A DNA stretch of 64,000 bases from NCBI GenBank assembly GCA_021014945.1, contig MU266332.1, positions 186,001 through 250,000 of the forward strand, given 5' to 3'. Source of the DNA: Leucogyrophana mollusca (taxonomy: Eukaryota; Basidiomycota; Agaricomycetes; Boletales). Below the pieces are notes generated by a model. The model searched no databases and was not told the origin of the DNA. It saw nothing but the letters and a program-made list of their open reading frames with translations. The position numbers and the translations under genes are program-made. Positions 1 through 13,867 of the stretch are shown piece by piece (position 1 is the stretch's first letter; every line of letters begins with the position of its first letter).

Positions 1-3000
1 GTTGGTGAATAGTGCAAAGGATGGCTTGCCCCTGGTCCGCGAGCTTCCGCAAGAACCGAACCAAATTCCAAGCGCTCTGCGCGTCGAGTCCTGAAGTGGG
101 TTCGTCCAAGAAGAGGAGAAGGGCCGGCTTGCTCGCCAATTCGACACCGATGGTGAGTCGCTTACGAGCCTCGACGCTAAGACTGAACACCAGGGCTTCT
201 GATAGATCTTGGAGCTCCAGTAACTCGATCATCTCTTCGACATAAAGATTCTTCTCTTCGATCGGGATTTCGGCTGGCTGCCTCAAGTAGGCAGAGAATC
301 GCATAGCTTCGCGGACGGTTGCTGTGCCCTCGTGAACGTCCATCTGTTCCGCTATACGGACATCGTTAACTTTGAACACCTGCGTTAGCTCAGGACCTCC
401 CACGTACCATATGCCGTGCCACGAGCGAAGTCAGACCCCAATGGACGGCCATCAACAAGGATATCGCCGGACACAACACCAATGTTCTTCCTCTGCGCGA
501 GCACATCCAAACATGTGGTCTTCCCTAATTACAGAAAATCCGTCAGTATCCATCAGGGAAGGGATCATATTAGTACTGACCGGCTCCAGACGCGCCCATC
601 AAGGCAGTCAAGGTGCCCGGCTTCACATAGCCACATACATCGTGGAGAAGTCTTTTCGTCCCATCAGCGACAGGGACATGGTAGTTGAGATTCTCCCAAG
701 TGAAGGTCTTTCTGTGGGCGAGCAATGCCGTGCTGTCATCAACGATAAGTGGGCCTATACTTTGGACGGAGGGAAATGACTTCGTACTTGTCCTTGCTTG
801 AGGGCTTTTCCTCCTCGATAGCCTTTTCCTTCTCACCTCGCTGCGCTTTCTTCTCCCGCAGGACTGTGTTTCGCTTCTTCGCGTCCGCATCTTCCTTTGC
901 GTATATGTATACAGAACTTCCCGGGGGTTTCGGCTGATGGCGGCGCTCAGACATGTCTTCGAATTAAAGATAACGACAACCAATTCTTACCCGGAAGTAC
1001 TCAATAACGACGATTTGCGTGACTTGGAAAAAGATCACGAAAGCGATGATAACGAGCAAGTTGCGGCGCCAGATATCAGCGGTGTCCAGAGCGTAGCCGA
1101 CCGAAAGGTAGTCCTTTCCAGGAATCTGATCGCTACCAGACGTCGCACCGAAGAGTGTGCATGCTTGGTTGTCGCTGAGGGTGTCACTGTGGTAAGGACG
1201 TTAGGATATAGAAGGCGCTTGGATTTGTGGTAGCAACTTACGGGTACTTCGTGATTCCAGGGACGTTGCGAGGGACAACGTAGTCTCCGTCACATGTCAG
1301 CTAGCTGAATGTGAGTATCGGAGAACGCTAAAGAAATGACCGAAGACATACAGTGATCCGCATGAACTCGTTTTCCATGGCTCCAGCCCATGCTGTAATA
1401 TTAGTGGTTACAATTCGTCAAAGTGCCTCAGGGGCAAGCTAGCTCACCATACGACAAAGGGTTAATGTAGAACTGTTGAATTCCATCAGCATCATCTCTA
1501 CGAAGGCCACAAATAACACTTACAATCCAGAACAACCAGCGCTTCATGTTGAAGGTCGGGATCATGTAACCACAATATTGAATGATGTTTGGCACGAAGA
1601 AAGTCGCCAGCCTGAAAGCGCTGTCGAAGTTCACGCAAAGCAGGCCAAACGTCCGGAAGAAGCCTTGCATGGCGAGGTATGCCAGATATACGAAGAGGTG
1701 GAAGGTCCAGAAGCCCCCCGCGGATCGCGCACTTCGCAGGGTTAGCGGTAGAGTGCTGCTCGATAACGATGGCACTCACAGATGTGGCAAGAAATACACG
1801 ATGATGTCAAATATCAGTACTCGCGTAGCAGAGAACGGAAGGTCTGCAAGAGCATTGCCAATCACGACGGCGGAAGGACGATAGAACCCATATATCGTCT
1901 ACACAACAATGTTAGACAAGGACAAAAACAACTGGCGCGCGTACTAACCTGTTTGTTGACAATCGGTCTTCCCAGCATTTGCATGGGCATCTACGTGGAC
2001 GACTGTGAGGCATGAACCGATGCCTTCGCCGAAGTCACATACCTCTCCGAACGCGTCCAAGCAGATCGTAAGCATACCAGCGAATATAACACTTCCACGG
2101 GTGAATCCACCTGCCGCGGTCAACGGCAAGTTGAAAAATGCTCCACCGATAATAAGCGACAAAGTCTAGTTCATCGTCAATGTCTCGCGCTTTGAACCTC
2201 CAAGTCGACAGAGCTACTCACAATAGCAATGCCAAAGCTCGTGTACAGCTGGAACTTGTCTTGTAGCCGCACCTTGAACTGCCGGATCGTCAGAGCGCGG
2301 ACTTGACCAGTGAAACCAAGAGTGTACGGGCTCTTCTTCGAGACCCCTCGCTTCTTATCGGCGAGCACTGCGGCACGGAATGCCTCCTGGTCCTCCTTCT
2401 CGGTCTGCATGCGAACCTTGAATTTGTCGAGCGAATCTTGCACATCTGAATACGTAGGCGAGACGAGGAATGCGTTCTCGAGCCCTTCGGGAGAAGATGG
2501 GCAGTCGTGGGCCGAGCGTCCGGGTGCAAATTGACGTTCGTTGGGGTCGGTGCAGCCAGTCAGGTAGTCAGCAGTACTCTGTCGGGGAAGTGGTTTGTAA
2601 CCCAGGGTCTCGAAGTAGGCACGCGCTTCGGTCGGTGGTCCGTAATAGACTTGACGGCCTTTGTCGAGGATGAGAACCTTGTCGAACAAATCGTAGATCC
2701 CTTCGCCTGCTTGATACCTGCAATGCCATGAGCTGAGGCGTTTCTACACGAGGCCAATTTCTACTTACAAGCTGACAAAAGTGGTCTGGCCGAGGATGTC
2801 AGTCATGATGCGCAAACTTCTCGCAAAATCAAGAGCGGTCGATGCATCGAGACCTCGGGTAGAATTGTCCCAACACTGTACCCGTGCCCGCGTAGCCATC
2901 ATTTCTGCTATAGACACTCGCTTCCGCTCGCCTCCGGATACGCCACGAACGAACTCGTCGCCTACAAGGGTTTGCGAGGTGTGCGAGATGTTGAGCATCT

Positions 3001-4043
3001 TCAAAAGTGAGTCCTGGACGAGTTCATCGAACTCCTTGCGCGAAACGTTCGGTAGACGACCGTTCGGCCCAGGGGTCTTTGTAGATAGAGCGAAGCTGAG
3101 CGTTTGAGCCACCGTCAATGTGGAGATATGAATATCGTCTGCAGCATGGTGTTAATAGGCCGGAATTGCACGAAGGGAGAGAAGGTCCACCTTCTTGGTT
3201 GTAAACGACTTCTCCTTTATAAAATTTAGCCATCTCTTCTGCGTTGATACCGGCGTAACGGACATCGCCAGTGACGCTGGCATAGTCGTCCCGCTGGTTC
3301 GCGATCGTTTTGAGGAATGTGCTGCATCCGGCGCCGGGACAACCGAGAACGAGACACATTTCACCCGGTTTCAGTACTCCAGAAGATCTGGAAGCGCGGA
3401 GGGACGGTGAGCGGTCATTCGGTAAGCTAAGACGTGTAAAGGGTCTTACTTGTGAAGGATCGTACGGGTCGTGAATTGCTTGCTTGGGAGGAAGCTGCTG
3501 ATAACCCCCCATATCCACATTAACGGTGTCATGAAGAAGTTAATTACGGCATCTAAGGTATTGTTTAACGCAATTCTTTGACCTGAGCGGTAACGAAACT
3601 TACCTCCAAAGGTTGGTATGTAAATCTAATTGACATCGAGGCTTCAGCTCTGCGATGGCGACCCTGCATAGACGCGCGAGGCTCACCTTGTGATCGGCTC
3701 CACCCATCACTTTGACCTCGAGGTCCTCCCAGGTGACACCTACATGTTTGTGTTTTATTCCCGCCGCCTGGTTCGCATCGTTTGAAGAGGTGAGGTACTC
3801 TCGCAGGTCGAAGGGTTCGTCTTCGTCAAGCTCCTTTCCTTTTTCTAAATCCTGTCCACGTGCGGTAGAGGCAATTGAACCGCTTCCTGAGGGATAAGCA
3901 GTTTGCGATCTCCTCGAAAGTTGCCGTGACAGCTCGTTAAAGGTGGTTTCCGCCTGGGCGATATCGACGTGCGAAGCATGCGAGCGACGCCTCAGCGACT
4001 GCTCGCCGTTCAGGGTGTCTACACCTGTGCCAGAGGGGTCCAT
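1..4043 (-). CDS. PDR-type (ABCG full-size) ABC transporter, 3' end beyond the window
   Basis: Full-size fungal pleiotropic drug resistance pump, (NBD-TMD)x2, expected in the plasma membrane exporting drugs and xenobiotics. The ATG at 4043 is used; the frame also extends upstream only through a GTG. A polar, Ser-rich N-terminus precedes NBD1 (about 2770-3400), which has a Walker A of the CPGAGCST type (Cys in place of Lys), the signature [10 protein letters not shown] and a Walker B reading [10 protein letters not shown]. These asymmetric, degenerate NBD1 motifs are normal for the family. Several membrane segments follow (about 1080-2250, for example around [16 protein letters not shown] hydrophobic runs near 1680). 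NBD2 starts near 690 with canonical GASGAGKTT, split by an intron (about 524-585), then [12 protein letters not shown] and [12 protein letters not shown] near 100. The second membrane domain lies outside the window. About ten short introns. Substrate cannot be inferred. Confidence 0.93.
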
Positions 4044-4121
4044 GGTAGGTGAGGCGGACACTGAACGTTGCTTGGAATGCAGGAGCTAGTTTTACAAAAT
4101 CACCGGCACAAATAGTTTGAT

Positions 4122-4129
4122 CTTATATA
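4122..4129 (-). promoter_or_regulatory. TATA-like box of the ABC transporter
   Basis: On the minus strand the sequence reads TATATAAG about 80 bp upstream of the ATG at 4043. The distance and sequence suit a TATA box. This is inference from sequence alone. Confidence 0.4.
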
Positions 4130-5262
4130 CTTTTCCCAAGATCTGCGCGCTATTGGACTGGGTCTCTCAGGCCCAGCATATTGTGGGTCCGGAGATAGCA
4201 TGCCATTTCGGAAGCGTTTATGATTCAATGATTGGCTCGTATGACTCGCCCATCGCGTTATCGGACATATGTCAGCTTCGGCACCCAACCCCCCAGAACC
4301 TTGGCTGCGAGATCTTGCTGGCTTTGCTTGGCGTGGCCTTCGTCTTTGAGTCCAAAGGAAGGAACACTACCTCAGCTGCTTCAATGTGAACGCGTCTGAT
4401 CAATAATCTCAGACCTTGATAGGCTGAGTGAGCTCAAGTAAACAGTTTTCCGAGGGCACGGGATTTGGGTGGAATGGGTCTTAGAAATCAAACGATCTTC
4501 CGCCACCGCGGACCTCACGGCAGACAAACACGGACAGGCATATCTCTTGGCCGATGCACCGGCAACATCGGTACGCTGTATGTCAACATAGCATTTCAAA
4601 AGGATGGCAATCTTCCAGTAAGGACTTCCAGTAAGTAGCATGTAGCGAGGGTCGGAGAGCTGCGTGGTACTGCGTAGCCCTGAAACATCATGGACATGTC
4701 GTCTGCTAATTACCTCGGGTAGTATCCCACGCGTACGCGATATACGCATCAGTATGTGTTTCAGTCTTGCTACCATTTTGATCTTGTGGCAACGGATCCC
4801 ACTTGCTGCAAGGGGAAGAACTATCAAGTTGGGAGTGGCGCGCCCTTCATCGACATCCTATCAAGAGTCTTGGAGATTCAGTGAAACACTGCAATATTGT
4901 GGGTGCACTGCGATGATCGGAATATTGGCTTCATGAGGCTTCATGCGACCGTCGTGGAGGCGGTAACTTTGTCAGTCGTGAACGGTAGAAATAGGGCAGA
5001 AGCGTGTTAAGAAGATAAGATCTATTTTCCCCCATGCACGCAACACGGAGAGAAGCCAGGAAGGAGGATAGAGTAATTTTGCATTAGCAGCTGGCCGAAT
5101 CGAAGAAACTTCCCGACGGAGGGATGAGAAGATTTGGATGAGAGTAGGGGTGTCCCGGGTCCTTGTCCCACTCAGTTCCGGTGTCCTGCTCGAACATCAG
5201 CTGCAGTTGCGATCGGCGTTGCCACTTTCCACAGGAAGGTCTTCTTCACGTCCAAGCCCAAT
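4130..5262. other. Divergent intergenic region, no gene seen
   Basis: About 1.1 kb between the divergently transcribed ABC transporter and EF-hand gene. Open frames here (for example minus 4381-4827) show no recognisable protein, no plausible splice structure and no repeats. It probably holds the promoters of both genes. Confidence 0.5.
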
Positions 5263-6624
5263 ATGAGAGCCTTCGCAGCAATCCCCTTCTTTCTCGCCGC
5301 AGCAGTGTCAGGGCACGGTGGTCATGAGGACGCAGAGGAGAACGCAAAGCTCGCTGGCGCCGAGTATGCAATTCGACACGTACGGAATTTGTGTTCTTGT
5401 GAGTTTGGGACTGAATGTATTGACTACCAGTTTAGATGGCCTCGGAGCATCATATGTAAGGTCTTTCGCACCTCGCAGTCACCCTGCAGCTTACAGGCCG
5501 GTCTTAAAGCGACTCGTTCGACCTTGAGAGCTTTTTCCAGCTTCATGATCTCAACAGGCATGTTCCCGCGTCTTGTTCCCGCCTTAGGTATTAACACGAG
5601 GCACAAAGTGACGGTGTATGGGACCGGGAAGAGATAGAGGCCATATACGGCGTTCATCACGTCTATTCGCAGAGCAAGTCCAAGGTATATGAACAACCTT
5701 CGGGCACTCGCAGACCCTGACACTCCCTCAAGGATGAGATTGAACACCAGAAGAAGGCGGATCATGTAGTAGATACTATCCTCAAGCTCATGGACAAGGA
5801 TGGCGATAGCAAGATTACCCCGGAGGAGTTCACTGCCGTCGGTCTGAAAGGGCTGCCTAGCTTCGACGATATAGGTGCGGAGGGCCATCATTACGACGTG
5901 GAGAGCGGTAGGTCGAAGTCATTATGAGCCAAACCCCCGAGAACGAGCCTCTGACCGCCTTTTTGAAGAATTTTTCCTCCATCACGAAGGTGAGTGATTG
6001 TCGGTATGCAGACTTGCTTGGATACTGATGGCCACCGAAGAACAGTTCCACTCTACACCGGAGACACAAACGGACGAGTCTTATAACCATCCTGAGGATC
6101 TCGAGCACTTCGCAAAACATGAGGCAATCGAACGGCAAGAAGCCGAACGCGAGGCCAAGTACCAAGGCGTCACTGTCGAGGAAGCCATCCACGCACACGA
6201 CGAACCCAAGGTGGTCGACCAAAAAGCCTCCCAACAGCCTCTTGGTACTCCCGGTGAACAGGTCGTAGTGGACCCCCCAGTAGTCGCGGGCTCTGGAGAT
6301 AAGCCAAAGATTACGCGCGGGTCACCTCCGGTAAAGCAGGATTCTCAAGCGAAACTCAAAGGCATGGTTAAGGACGGCGCACCAGCTGAATGGGGAACCG
6401 GTGAACAGGGCTATAAACAGCCCAAATCCCCAACGGAGAAGATGAGGTGAGTCGATCCGTTATCATTTCTGGGATGAATAATCAGATCGTTTTCGGATGC
6501 TGTACAGGAAGAATTTGCCCTACAAGGTATTGTGGTCATATACTGAAATGCATACACAAACTAGAATGCTTACGCGCAGGAACGTATGCAGTACAAATTC
6601 CGTCGCAATTGGGGAGACTTCTGA
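5263..6624 (+). CDS. Secreted/ER EF-hand protein, Ssp120-like
   Basis: Small EF-hand protein of the early secretory pathway. Yeast Ssp120 is the known relative; it partners a lectin cargo receptor of the Emp46/47 type and resembles MCFD2. A signal peptide (MRAFAAIPFFLAAAVSG) is followed by HGGHED. EF-hand 1 reads DLNSDGVWDREE and EF-hand 2 DKDGDSKITPEE, both with the calcium-ligand spacing D-x-N/D-x-D-G...E. After that come GHHYDVESEFFLHHEEQFHS and a charged coiled-coil-like stretch (EHFAKHEAIERQEAEREAKY), ending KNLPYKERMQYKFRRNWGDF. I placed the final exon at 6580-6624. At least seven introns. The third (5558-5608) appears to be a GC-AG intron, because only that donor gives an intact EF-hand. 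Convergent with DOP1. Confidence 0.87.
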
Positions 6625-6829
6625 TCAACAATCCACGCTTACCTACTATATCCCGAGTGGCTTGCATTTAGATACTCTGTCATACCCCGTGCTTGCGTAT
6701 TGTAATGAGATATCGGTTCTCAAACTGAGACAGTGGGACCAGACGCCAGGCAAATATGTAAGGTCGTAAGCTATGGACAACGGAGAACGCGAAAGCAGTA
6801 TAAACAAGTCCCTCCACGATAAACCTTAT

Positions 6830-9800
6830 TCACCGGCCGTCGAAGATGTCATCCAAAATCCCCCGCTCGACAGCCTCCCAGTCGACATTACCACTGCTGG
6901 CATACACACTTTCATACGAGGCGATACTGACGTGAGAGAAGAATGGGATCAGGTCACGAATGCTATCAATCTGGCGCAGTGAGTTGAGCATCGGCCGTCG
7001 CATTGATCTCGAGTCTGAAAGAGAGCCAAAGGAATTGGAAGCAGCGGTTGTAGGTTCGACGATCCTGGAGGTCGTCGATCGTTCCTATGACAATGTCAGA
7101 GCATAGACTGGTTTCGTGCATGCGAGACATACCCTAGCCTCCGGGACGGGCAAGCTTCCAATGATCTCTGCAAGGAGGTCCATCATTGCATCTGGATGCC
7201 AGTCGTCAGGGCGGAATACTGCGTCCACTGTGTCCGTGATGAACATCCATTGGTGTCTATAGATGCTTCAGCAAGACATGGAGGGGCTTATCAATGTTTC
7301 GTACATCTGGAATTCTTCCGTCTGCAGCGCTAACAGCAAATCGAGGCATTTGCTTGCTGCAAGGACTAGTTGCAGGTCCTCCGAGCCATCCGAGGGTACG
7401 GTAGTCATAACTTGCTCGAACACGCGATACTACAGAAAAATTCAAGTCATTATGTCCATCCTTCTTGCGACGCACGTACCATCTCGGTCAGTATCACAGG
7501 CCAAAAGCTAGTCAGGTTGTGTGGGGAAAGGCGACATAGAAGCACCCTTATGCAGAGGTATACCTCGCTCTGCACGATGGGGGACGGGACATTGCGCAGT
7601 ATGTCGACGAGCTTCTCTTGCACGGTCGGTAGCTGCGTCAGGAAGTGATTCTTGTCTCCGGTAAACAGCACAAAAGAAAGCCGCCGCAAATTGAATGACC
7701 GCAGTAGCATCTCATGCTCTCGATTGGTAAAGATGTTGGCGGAAGGGGCGGTCGCGATCCTGCTTAGCAATTCGGGGAATGCTGTCTTGTCCGAATCAAA
7801 AAGTACCCTGATCACAGGTTTCCATTTTGTCGCAGCCGTAGAATTGGAGTTGAAGATGCGGTTGTCGTAGAGGAGATCAATAACTGGTCCTCGCCATACT
7901 TTGATTGCTGGAGGAATCCTCGTCATTTCTCTGATTATATCAGCCACAACGGGGTCCACGTCGAACGGTCTGCCACGGAATCAGATAAATGTTTGGTTAA
8001 GAATTATTGTACACACCTTGCCTTCAGCTTGATTGTAGGGTTCACGATATAATAGATGATGTTACTGCAAGCACTTGCAACTTTGTCGTTGTCCATGAGG
8101 AATTTCCGCATGTTGGGAAGCGCTGCCTCCGCGATGAACAGGCAGATCTGGGAGAGGTTTACTATAAGGCACGTGTTCACATTCGCAGGATACGAGCTTA
8201 CTTGTGAAGGTAGTTCTGCGCTCCATGCAGGCTTGGCGGTATCCTGCAAAGAAGTGGAACTTGAATTGAGTTTCTCATCCAACTTGAGATCGGAGACTGT
8301 GTTTCTGTCGGTCAATATGTACATAGAAGTGTTGAAGGAAGCGTACCGCCACGGGGTACAGGAGAAGCTCGCCCATTAGTAGAAAGTGCCTCCTTTGTCG
8401 TGCGCTTGATCCAAGTCGGTAGGTCAGCGGACCGACCGACAAAAGTGACGCAAGCATCGAGGAGTTTCCCGAACGTTTCCTGGTAATTGAAAACTCCTTC
8501 ATGGCCGAACAACAAACCCAAGAATCGTGTTACGAACCTGCAAGTCCTTCTTGATTCGCTTGTCCTCTATGGCAGTGGTCTGAGTGACTTTGTCACCCAG
8601 CACGCATAGACATCTGAAATGGATACCATCAATTGCTACCCTCGTTTACAGAAGACAGCGCTTACTTCAGAACCAAAAATATCTGCACTTTGAATTCGCG
8701 AATGTTGGTCCCCAGCTCTCTTGCCAGTTGTAGGAAACGCCCCCAAACTTGCAAAGCCAATGGTCCTTCCAGTCGCTGCAAATATTGCTCCAAGAATTTG
8801 AATAGCACAACGTCAGACCTTTTATTTTGAATCGGATGAGACAGCGGGCGAGAATTTAAGAGATCCAAAACTCACAGGTTCATATTGACAGGCTTTCTGG
8901 CTCGGTCAGATGGACTGGATACACGGCTAGAGATGCTTTCGCAGATCATGTGAACTGCAGTGTGCGCATTGGCAACAAGGACGTCAACCAGGTCGAACAC
9001 CGCATTTTCGGCATGATCTGAACTCTGAGCCCGTGATGTGGCTTCACGATCCCAGCAATCGATGACCGACTCAAACACTTCCGCTGGCTGCACGCGGAAG
9101 AGATGCTCGAGGACACGACGGCACCGACCCCGCGTACGATTGAATATCAGCGACAACGTGTCGTCTTCAGCGGACGGGGCCGCGGGACTCCTCCAAGCCA
9201 TACTTTGCCAGATCGAGTACAACACGCGGACGCCTTCGTGAAGAGACCGGTACCCCGGCGAGCGGACCTTGCAAATGAATCAAGTTCAAGACCAAATGAG
9301 TAACGATGATTATGCCTACCGTGAGCTGGTCATCCTGCGCAGACGAAGCACTATCAGTGGTAAAGACGTTCGAGACGTAACCGAGGAGACCGCTGGCTTC
9401 ATTACTAGGCTTTTCCTGAACACTAGAGTCGTCCTCCTGCTGACTAGCTTCCGGCCTACGCGACAAACCGAGTACGAGGAGACGCTCCAACGCGTTGAGT
9501 AGCATAATGAACTCCGCGTCGGTGGCCACACGAACAGGGCTACCAACATGATTCCCATCGGTGGCACGTACCGCTTCAGACAGAGCCAGGCGAAGCTGAC
9601 GACAGAGACAATCGGCTATTGGAGGGATGGTGACTTGGAGAGCAGATTGGAATTGGGAAAGGGCCATGAGCACGAAGTCAAGCCAGTGCTGTAATACAGC
9701 ACGGTTTTGGGGAGAGGAGATGCCGTCCACAAGAGTCTGTATCAGCAGTGGGTTGACAGCGTAAGATTTCCTTTCAGAATCCTGAGAGCCTTCTGAAGTA

Positions 9801-12800
9801 CCATGATCTTCAGAAGGGGTGTCTTTCGGAGAATTGGCTTTGGCAAGATTAGCTGTCGACGCGGATATCAAGGAATGGAGGATGCGTAGGAGCTTGTTCT
9901 GTAGGTCAAGGCGGTTAAGGTGAACGCAGAAGTAGAGCTTCCCGATGATGACGGGTTCCATGGTTTCTACAACGATGGCATCGATCTCACCACGAGCGAC
10001 TATTGCTTGCAAGAGATCAACAGCCGTCGATTGGATGATCGAGTTTAATGGTCGCATCACTAAGGCGCGTTGATCCTTGGGTTCTGATCGAAGGAAACTG
10101 TTGGAGATTTTGTTATTCGACATTCGGTCAAACACCTATTATTTGACACTTTAACCACGCACCGTAAGAGCACCTCCACGAGGGCATCCAAATACGAGGT
10201 GTCAGGATTGATACCAGCTTGAAAAGCAGTTGAGCATCAGAATTCATCTTCAGTTGGATAGATAGTTAAATGATATTACCAGAGTCCAACCTTTGCAGCA
10301 GAGCTTGGTGGTGAGAGCGCCCGATAGGAGTGCTTCGCGCAGTCTTAGCAAACCCCTGTCCACCGAACTGGACGATTGAAAGTAATATCTCCAATAAGTG
10401 GTTCACATATCGCTGGTCGAAAGACTGCTCGTAGACAAAGCCCTGGATTTCTCTCCCCTGGACTCGTGTTGATCCTGGTGTGCGGCGAATGGTGGGATCC
10501 AGTATGTCAAACAATATAGGTTCCAAAACCCTGAAAACGTCACGGTCAACGGCGATACGACTACCTGTACATCCGAATAAATACCTGACATAAGACCTGA
10601 GACTGCATCGCATCCAGGTCTCGCCAACTCGGCGGAGGTTGGGATTGTCATGTTTGAGTGTCTCCAATACGATCATCATTGGTACTTTGAGTCTGACACC
10701 AGGCAGCAGATCGTCCTCTTAGGATGGAATGTCAATTGAAAGTATTTAAGACGGCGTAAAAAGCCGGAACTAACCTGTAAGTCGCCAAAGTACGCCAAAA
10801 GCTTCATACGAATCGTAAACGTTCCGCGATTCTGGCGAGCTCATGCTCTGCGCAATAATTGACTCTACGTGGGACCGACGGGTGGTGGCCTCGAGCGACC
10901 AAATCAAATTGACAGCACGGACGTGGCACACAACCCAGTCTGGGTGAAGGTACTTGAACAGCTGTGTCGAAATCTTAGCATACATCAGGAGTTGAAGCAA
11001 ACCCCAAGACATACCTTCTTCACCATGCGACTAATAGTGTGCCTCTCGTCTATCGATAGAGCCGGTTGAATACCTCTTGATTGATGAAGAATAATGAGCT
11101 GAGATATTATACGGTCCACGAGAGTAAAGGTGATAGTCTGTATGAAAGTTCAGCACCTAGACCGGTGGAAAGACATCGTTCGTACCTCTAAATCGAGCGT
11201 ATCGAGTATCAAGGAAAGCCAAGTAGTAGGGTCCCAGGAAACCACGAGGCTTGACTGGTTTCTGCTGGCAATATCGACCAACCTTGCTAATACCACCAGT
11301 AGCTGGGAGAACGCAGATCGAATGTCTCCACAGCTACTGGTCTTGCCAAGGAGATTACGTGCGCAAGTAAGGCACAACGACATCACGTCCCCGAGCACTG
11401 TTGCCAAAGGAGCAACTGCGGTGGTTGAGGAAGACGTTGTCGCCGGTAATTCGATACCATATACAGAGTACGCAAACGATAACGAAGTGAGGGATGAAGG
11501 AGAATCATGATGAATATCTTTGAGCTCTGGTCGTTGGTACAGGGCCTCGGGCGTTGTATGACGAAGAATTTCCTCTTGAAGAATCATGCACTCTCGAACA
11601 GACGCCGAAGCAGCGCGAGATTCGTCCTCCTGAACGTGAACCTAATACGGTATTTCAGATGTTAGCACAAGGCGGGACGACAAAATTAATGAGATGGTCA
11701 CCTTCATTGCCTCCATGACAGCAGCAAAAACGACCGGTAAATGTAAACTGCGAACTTCCTCGTCGTGCGCGGGAAGGGTTTTGAGCACAAACAACGCCAT
11801 ACTGATTGCCTAGAGAGCTCAAAAATAAAGCATGCTTCAATGGAAATATGACAGAACTGACCTCCGATTGAGTTCCGTCTCCACTGACATCCTTCACGAT
11901 GGACAACAGCAGCTGCTTCCAGAGGAGACTGGGTTCGACAGCTTCGTAAAGGGTGCTTGCAGTCATGAGGATCTATAGATATACTTGTCAAAATCTGCCA
12001 CAACGCCAAGAAAAAGCGCGCATCGAACGTCTTCACTGTTTTCTGAACCAGCTTCAATGAGCCGACGAATGGCTCTGAAGGCGTCGAGGATTAGCACTTC
12101 AGTTAAACAGGAACCGATCTCCCATTTATCTAGTAATGAGATGAAGATTTTGAATGGACGAGACTCCGAGTACTCTCCGGACGGCGAGAACATCTCTTCC
12201 TAAAGGAAGCAGGAGGCTCAGTAGGCGTAAAGCGACACCGATGCCCATATTTACCCTTAAAGTAGATTTCAGCAGTTGCAATGCATGTTCCCGCAAGTAA
12301 GCAAACTGGCTTTCGCTTTTCTCATCCGGGCCCAGAAGCCAGGTGTACAGCCGGCGATTGAGAGAGAGATCGCGTCGTAGAACGACACCGGTAGCTGCCC
12401 TCATGAGTATTGCGCAGTCTTCCGGTTGTGCTCGTTTGATGGCGGCGCTGTCTATACGCATCGACTGTAGCAAGATATCAAGAGCTCCTCTGCGGACGAG
12501 GAGATTGTCGTCCTCTAGAGCCGCAGAGAACGCGCGAATCATCAGTCCAATGTCGCGTCCGACGATCTGTGTGATATCTGGATAGCTTAGCGACAAGGGG
12601 GTAGGCAACATAGGAGTAAAGTATACCTTCATCCGCATGTAGACGAGGCAATCTTCGCGATAGGAAGTTCAGAGCCGTCCCGCGCGCCGATGGCATTGTC
12701 GACATGATGAGCCATATGTTTTGAATGAAGAACACGGGGGATACGGTCCCGGATAGCCGATCTAACAAACTGAGTACCTGTGGAATTCAATTTGGACATT

Positions 12801-13636
12801 TAGCGGATGTAGCCTGCGGGAGTCCAACGGCGTTACCCTCTCGAAGAATTCCCCCGTTTCTTCCTCGAGGCCAGGAAGTAAAGCTAGAATAAAAGATTTC
12901 ATAACAGGTCGTAGTCCCGTTTGCAGCGGCAAATAATAAGATTCGTAAATATTCAGCAGAGTCGGCTGGGTTCTTAATCAGCAAGCGATCAGCAGCCACC
13001 CTATTGATATTCGCACCTTGACCGACGTAGCAGCATACTCGAAGAATGGAAACAATCCCGACGACCAGAGAGGCAAATCGCGTTTCAGCCCCTCGATCTG
13101 ACAGCCAGCCTTCAATTACAGGCCATGCTCCGCATGGAGGCGAATACTCACTCCTACTACAGAGAGGATATGTGTGTACACGTCCAGGGCTCGTTGGTGG
13201 ACGCCGGTGGGCAATGCTGGGTTCAGACACTGCGCCAGACGCTTGGCAACTATGAGTTTGTGAGGGATCTCTTTGAATTGTGTATATGATTGAAACGTCT
13301 TCGAAGGGCACATGCTCAGTACGAGCACGCATACGAGGTGTAAAGTGGATACCTTGAGTAGCTGCTTTAAGAACGCGATACAGTCCGCCCATTCGTGTAC
13401 GTTGTCGAAGGCGTTCAGACACTTCTCCACTTGCTGCGTGTACTTCTTGAACTTCGGATCTGAAGAGACAGCATTCAGGGCTGATACTGGTCGGTATTGA
13501 CATCAGGATGTTGTAAAAGGAACACAGGAGATGGACACGCGCCTCGTTCACCTGCCTTCGTGGAACTCGGCGCAGCATTCGTAACGCCTGCGTCTGCGCC
13601 ATCGACCTGCTTAACGGCGGGGCTTTTTGAAGACAT
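6830..13636 (-). CDS. DOP1: DOP1-family membrane trafficking protein
   Basis: Very large leucine-rich-like/HEAT-type protein of the Dopey family, about 1,900 residues by estimate and about 20 exons. Dop1 works with Mon2 and the flippase Neo1 on Golgi and endosomal membranes. The N-terminal domain is diagnostic: after an exon starting at the ATG (13636) and an intron, the protein reads DPKFKKYTQQVEKCLNAFD, then NVHEWADCIAFLKQLLK, YTQFKEIPHKLIVAKRLAQ and LNPALPTGVHQRALDVYTHI. The conserved C-terminal domain (about 6830-8000) includes WKPVIRVLFDSDKTAFPELL and ends RDLIPFFSHVSIASYESVYA, VDWEAVERGILDDIFDGR, stop at 6830. No frame break was noticed. Convergent with the Ssp120-like gene and divergent from the small gene at 13868. 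Confidence 0.9.
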
Positions 13637-13867
13637 AGTATAGAGTGGGCAGGCCCAGAGGCACCGGCTTTAACCTATGCTTCCCAAACAGCCTGTAGTC
13701 GTCGTGAGGTCGAGTTTATACGGGTTTTCTAATGTTGGCTACCACGCGAACATGCAAGTCGGGAGGACGCAAGACCCAAATAGGAAGCTGTCACACGTGA
13801 CAAAAGCCACTGACCTCTAAACCAAAACTCAACCCAAACTTCATCGAAGCTTCATCACACTCCAACC

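Noticed and set aside
2770..3400. Degenerate Walker motifs in NBD1 of the ABC transporter as a sign of decay
   Set aside because: Cys in Walker A and Asn after the Walker B Asp are normal for the first domain of fungal PDR pumps.
6773..6982. Plus-strand 69-codon open frame after the Ssp120-like gene
   Set aside because: The opposite strand encodes the conserved DOP1 C-terminus (FFSHVSIASYESVYA ... VDWEAVERG), so the plus frame is its shadow.
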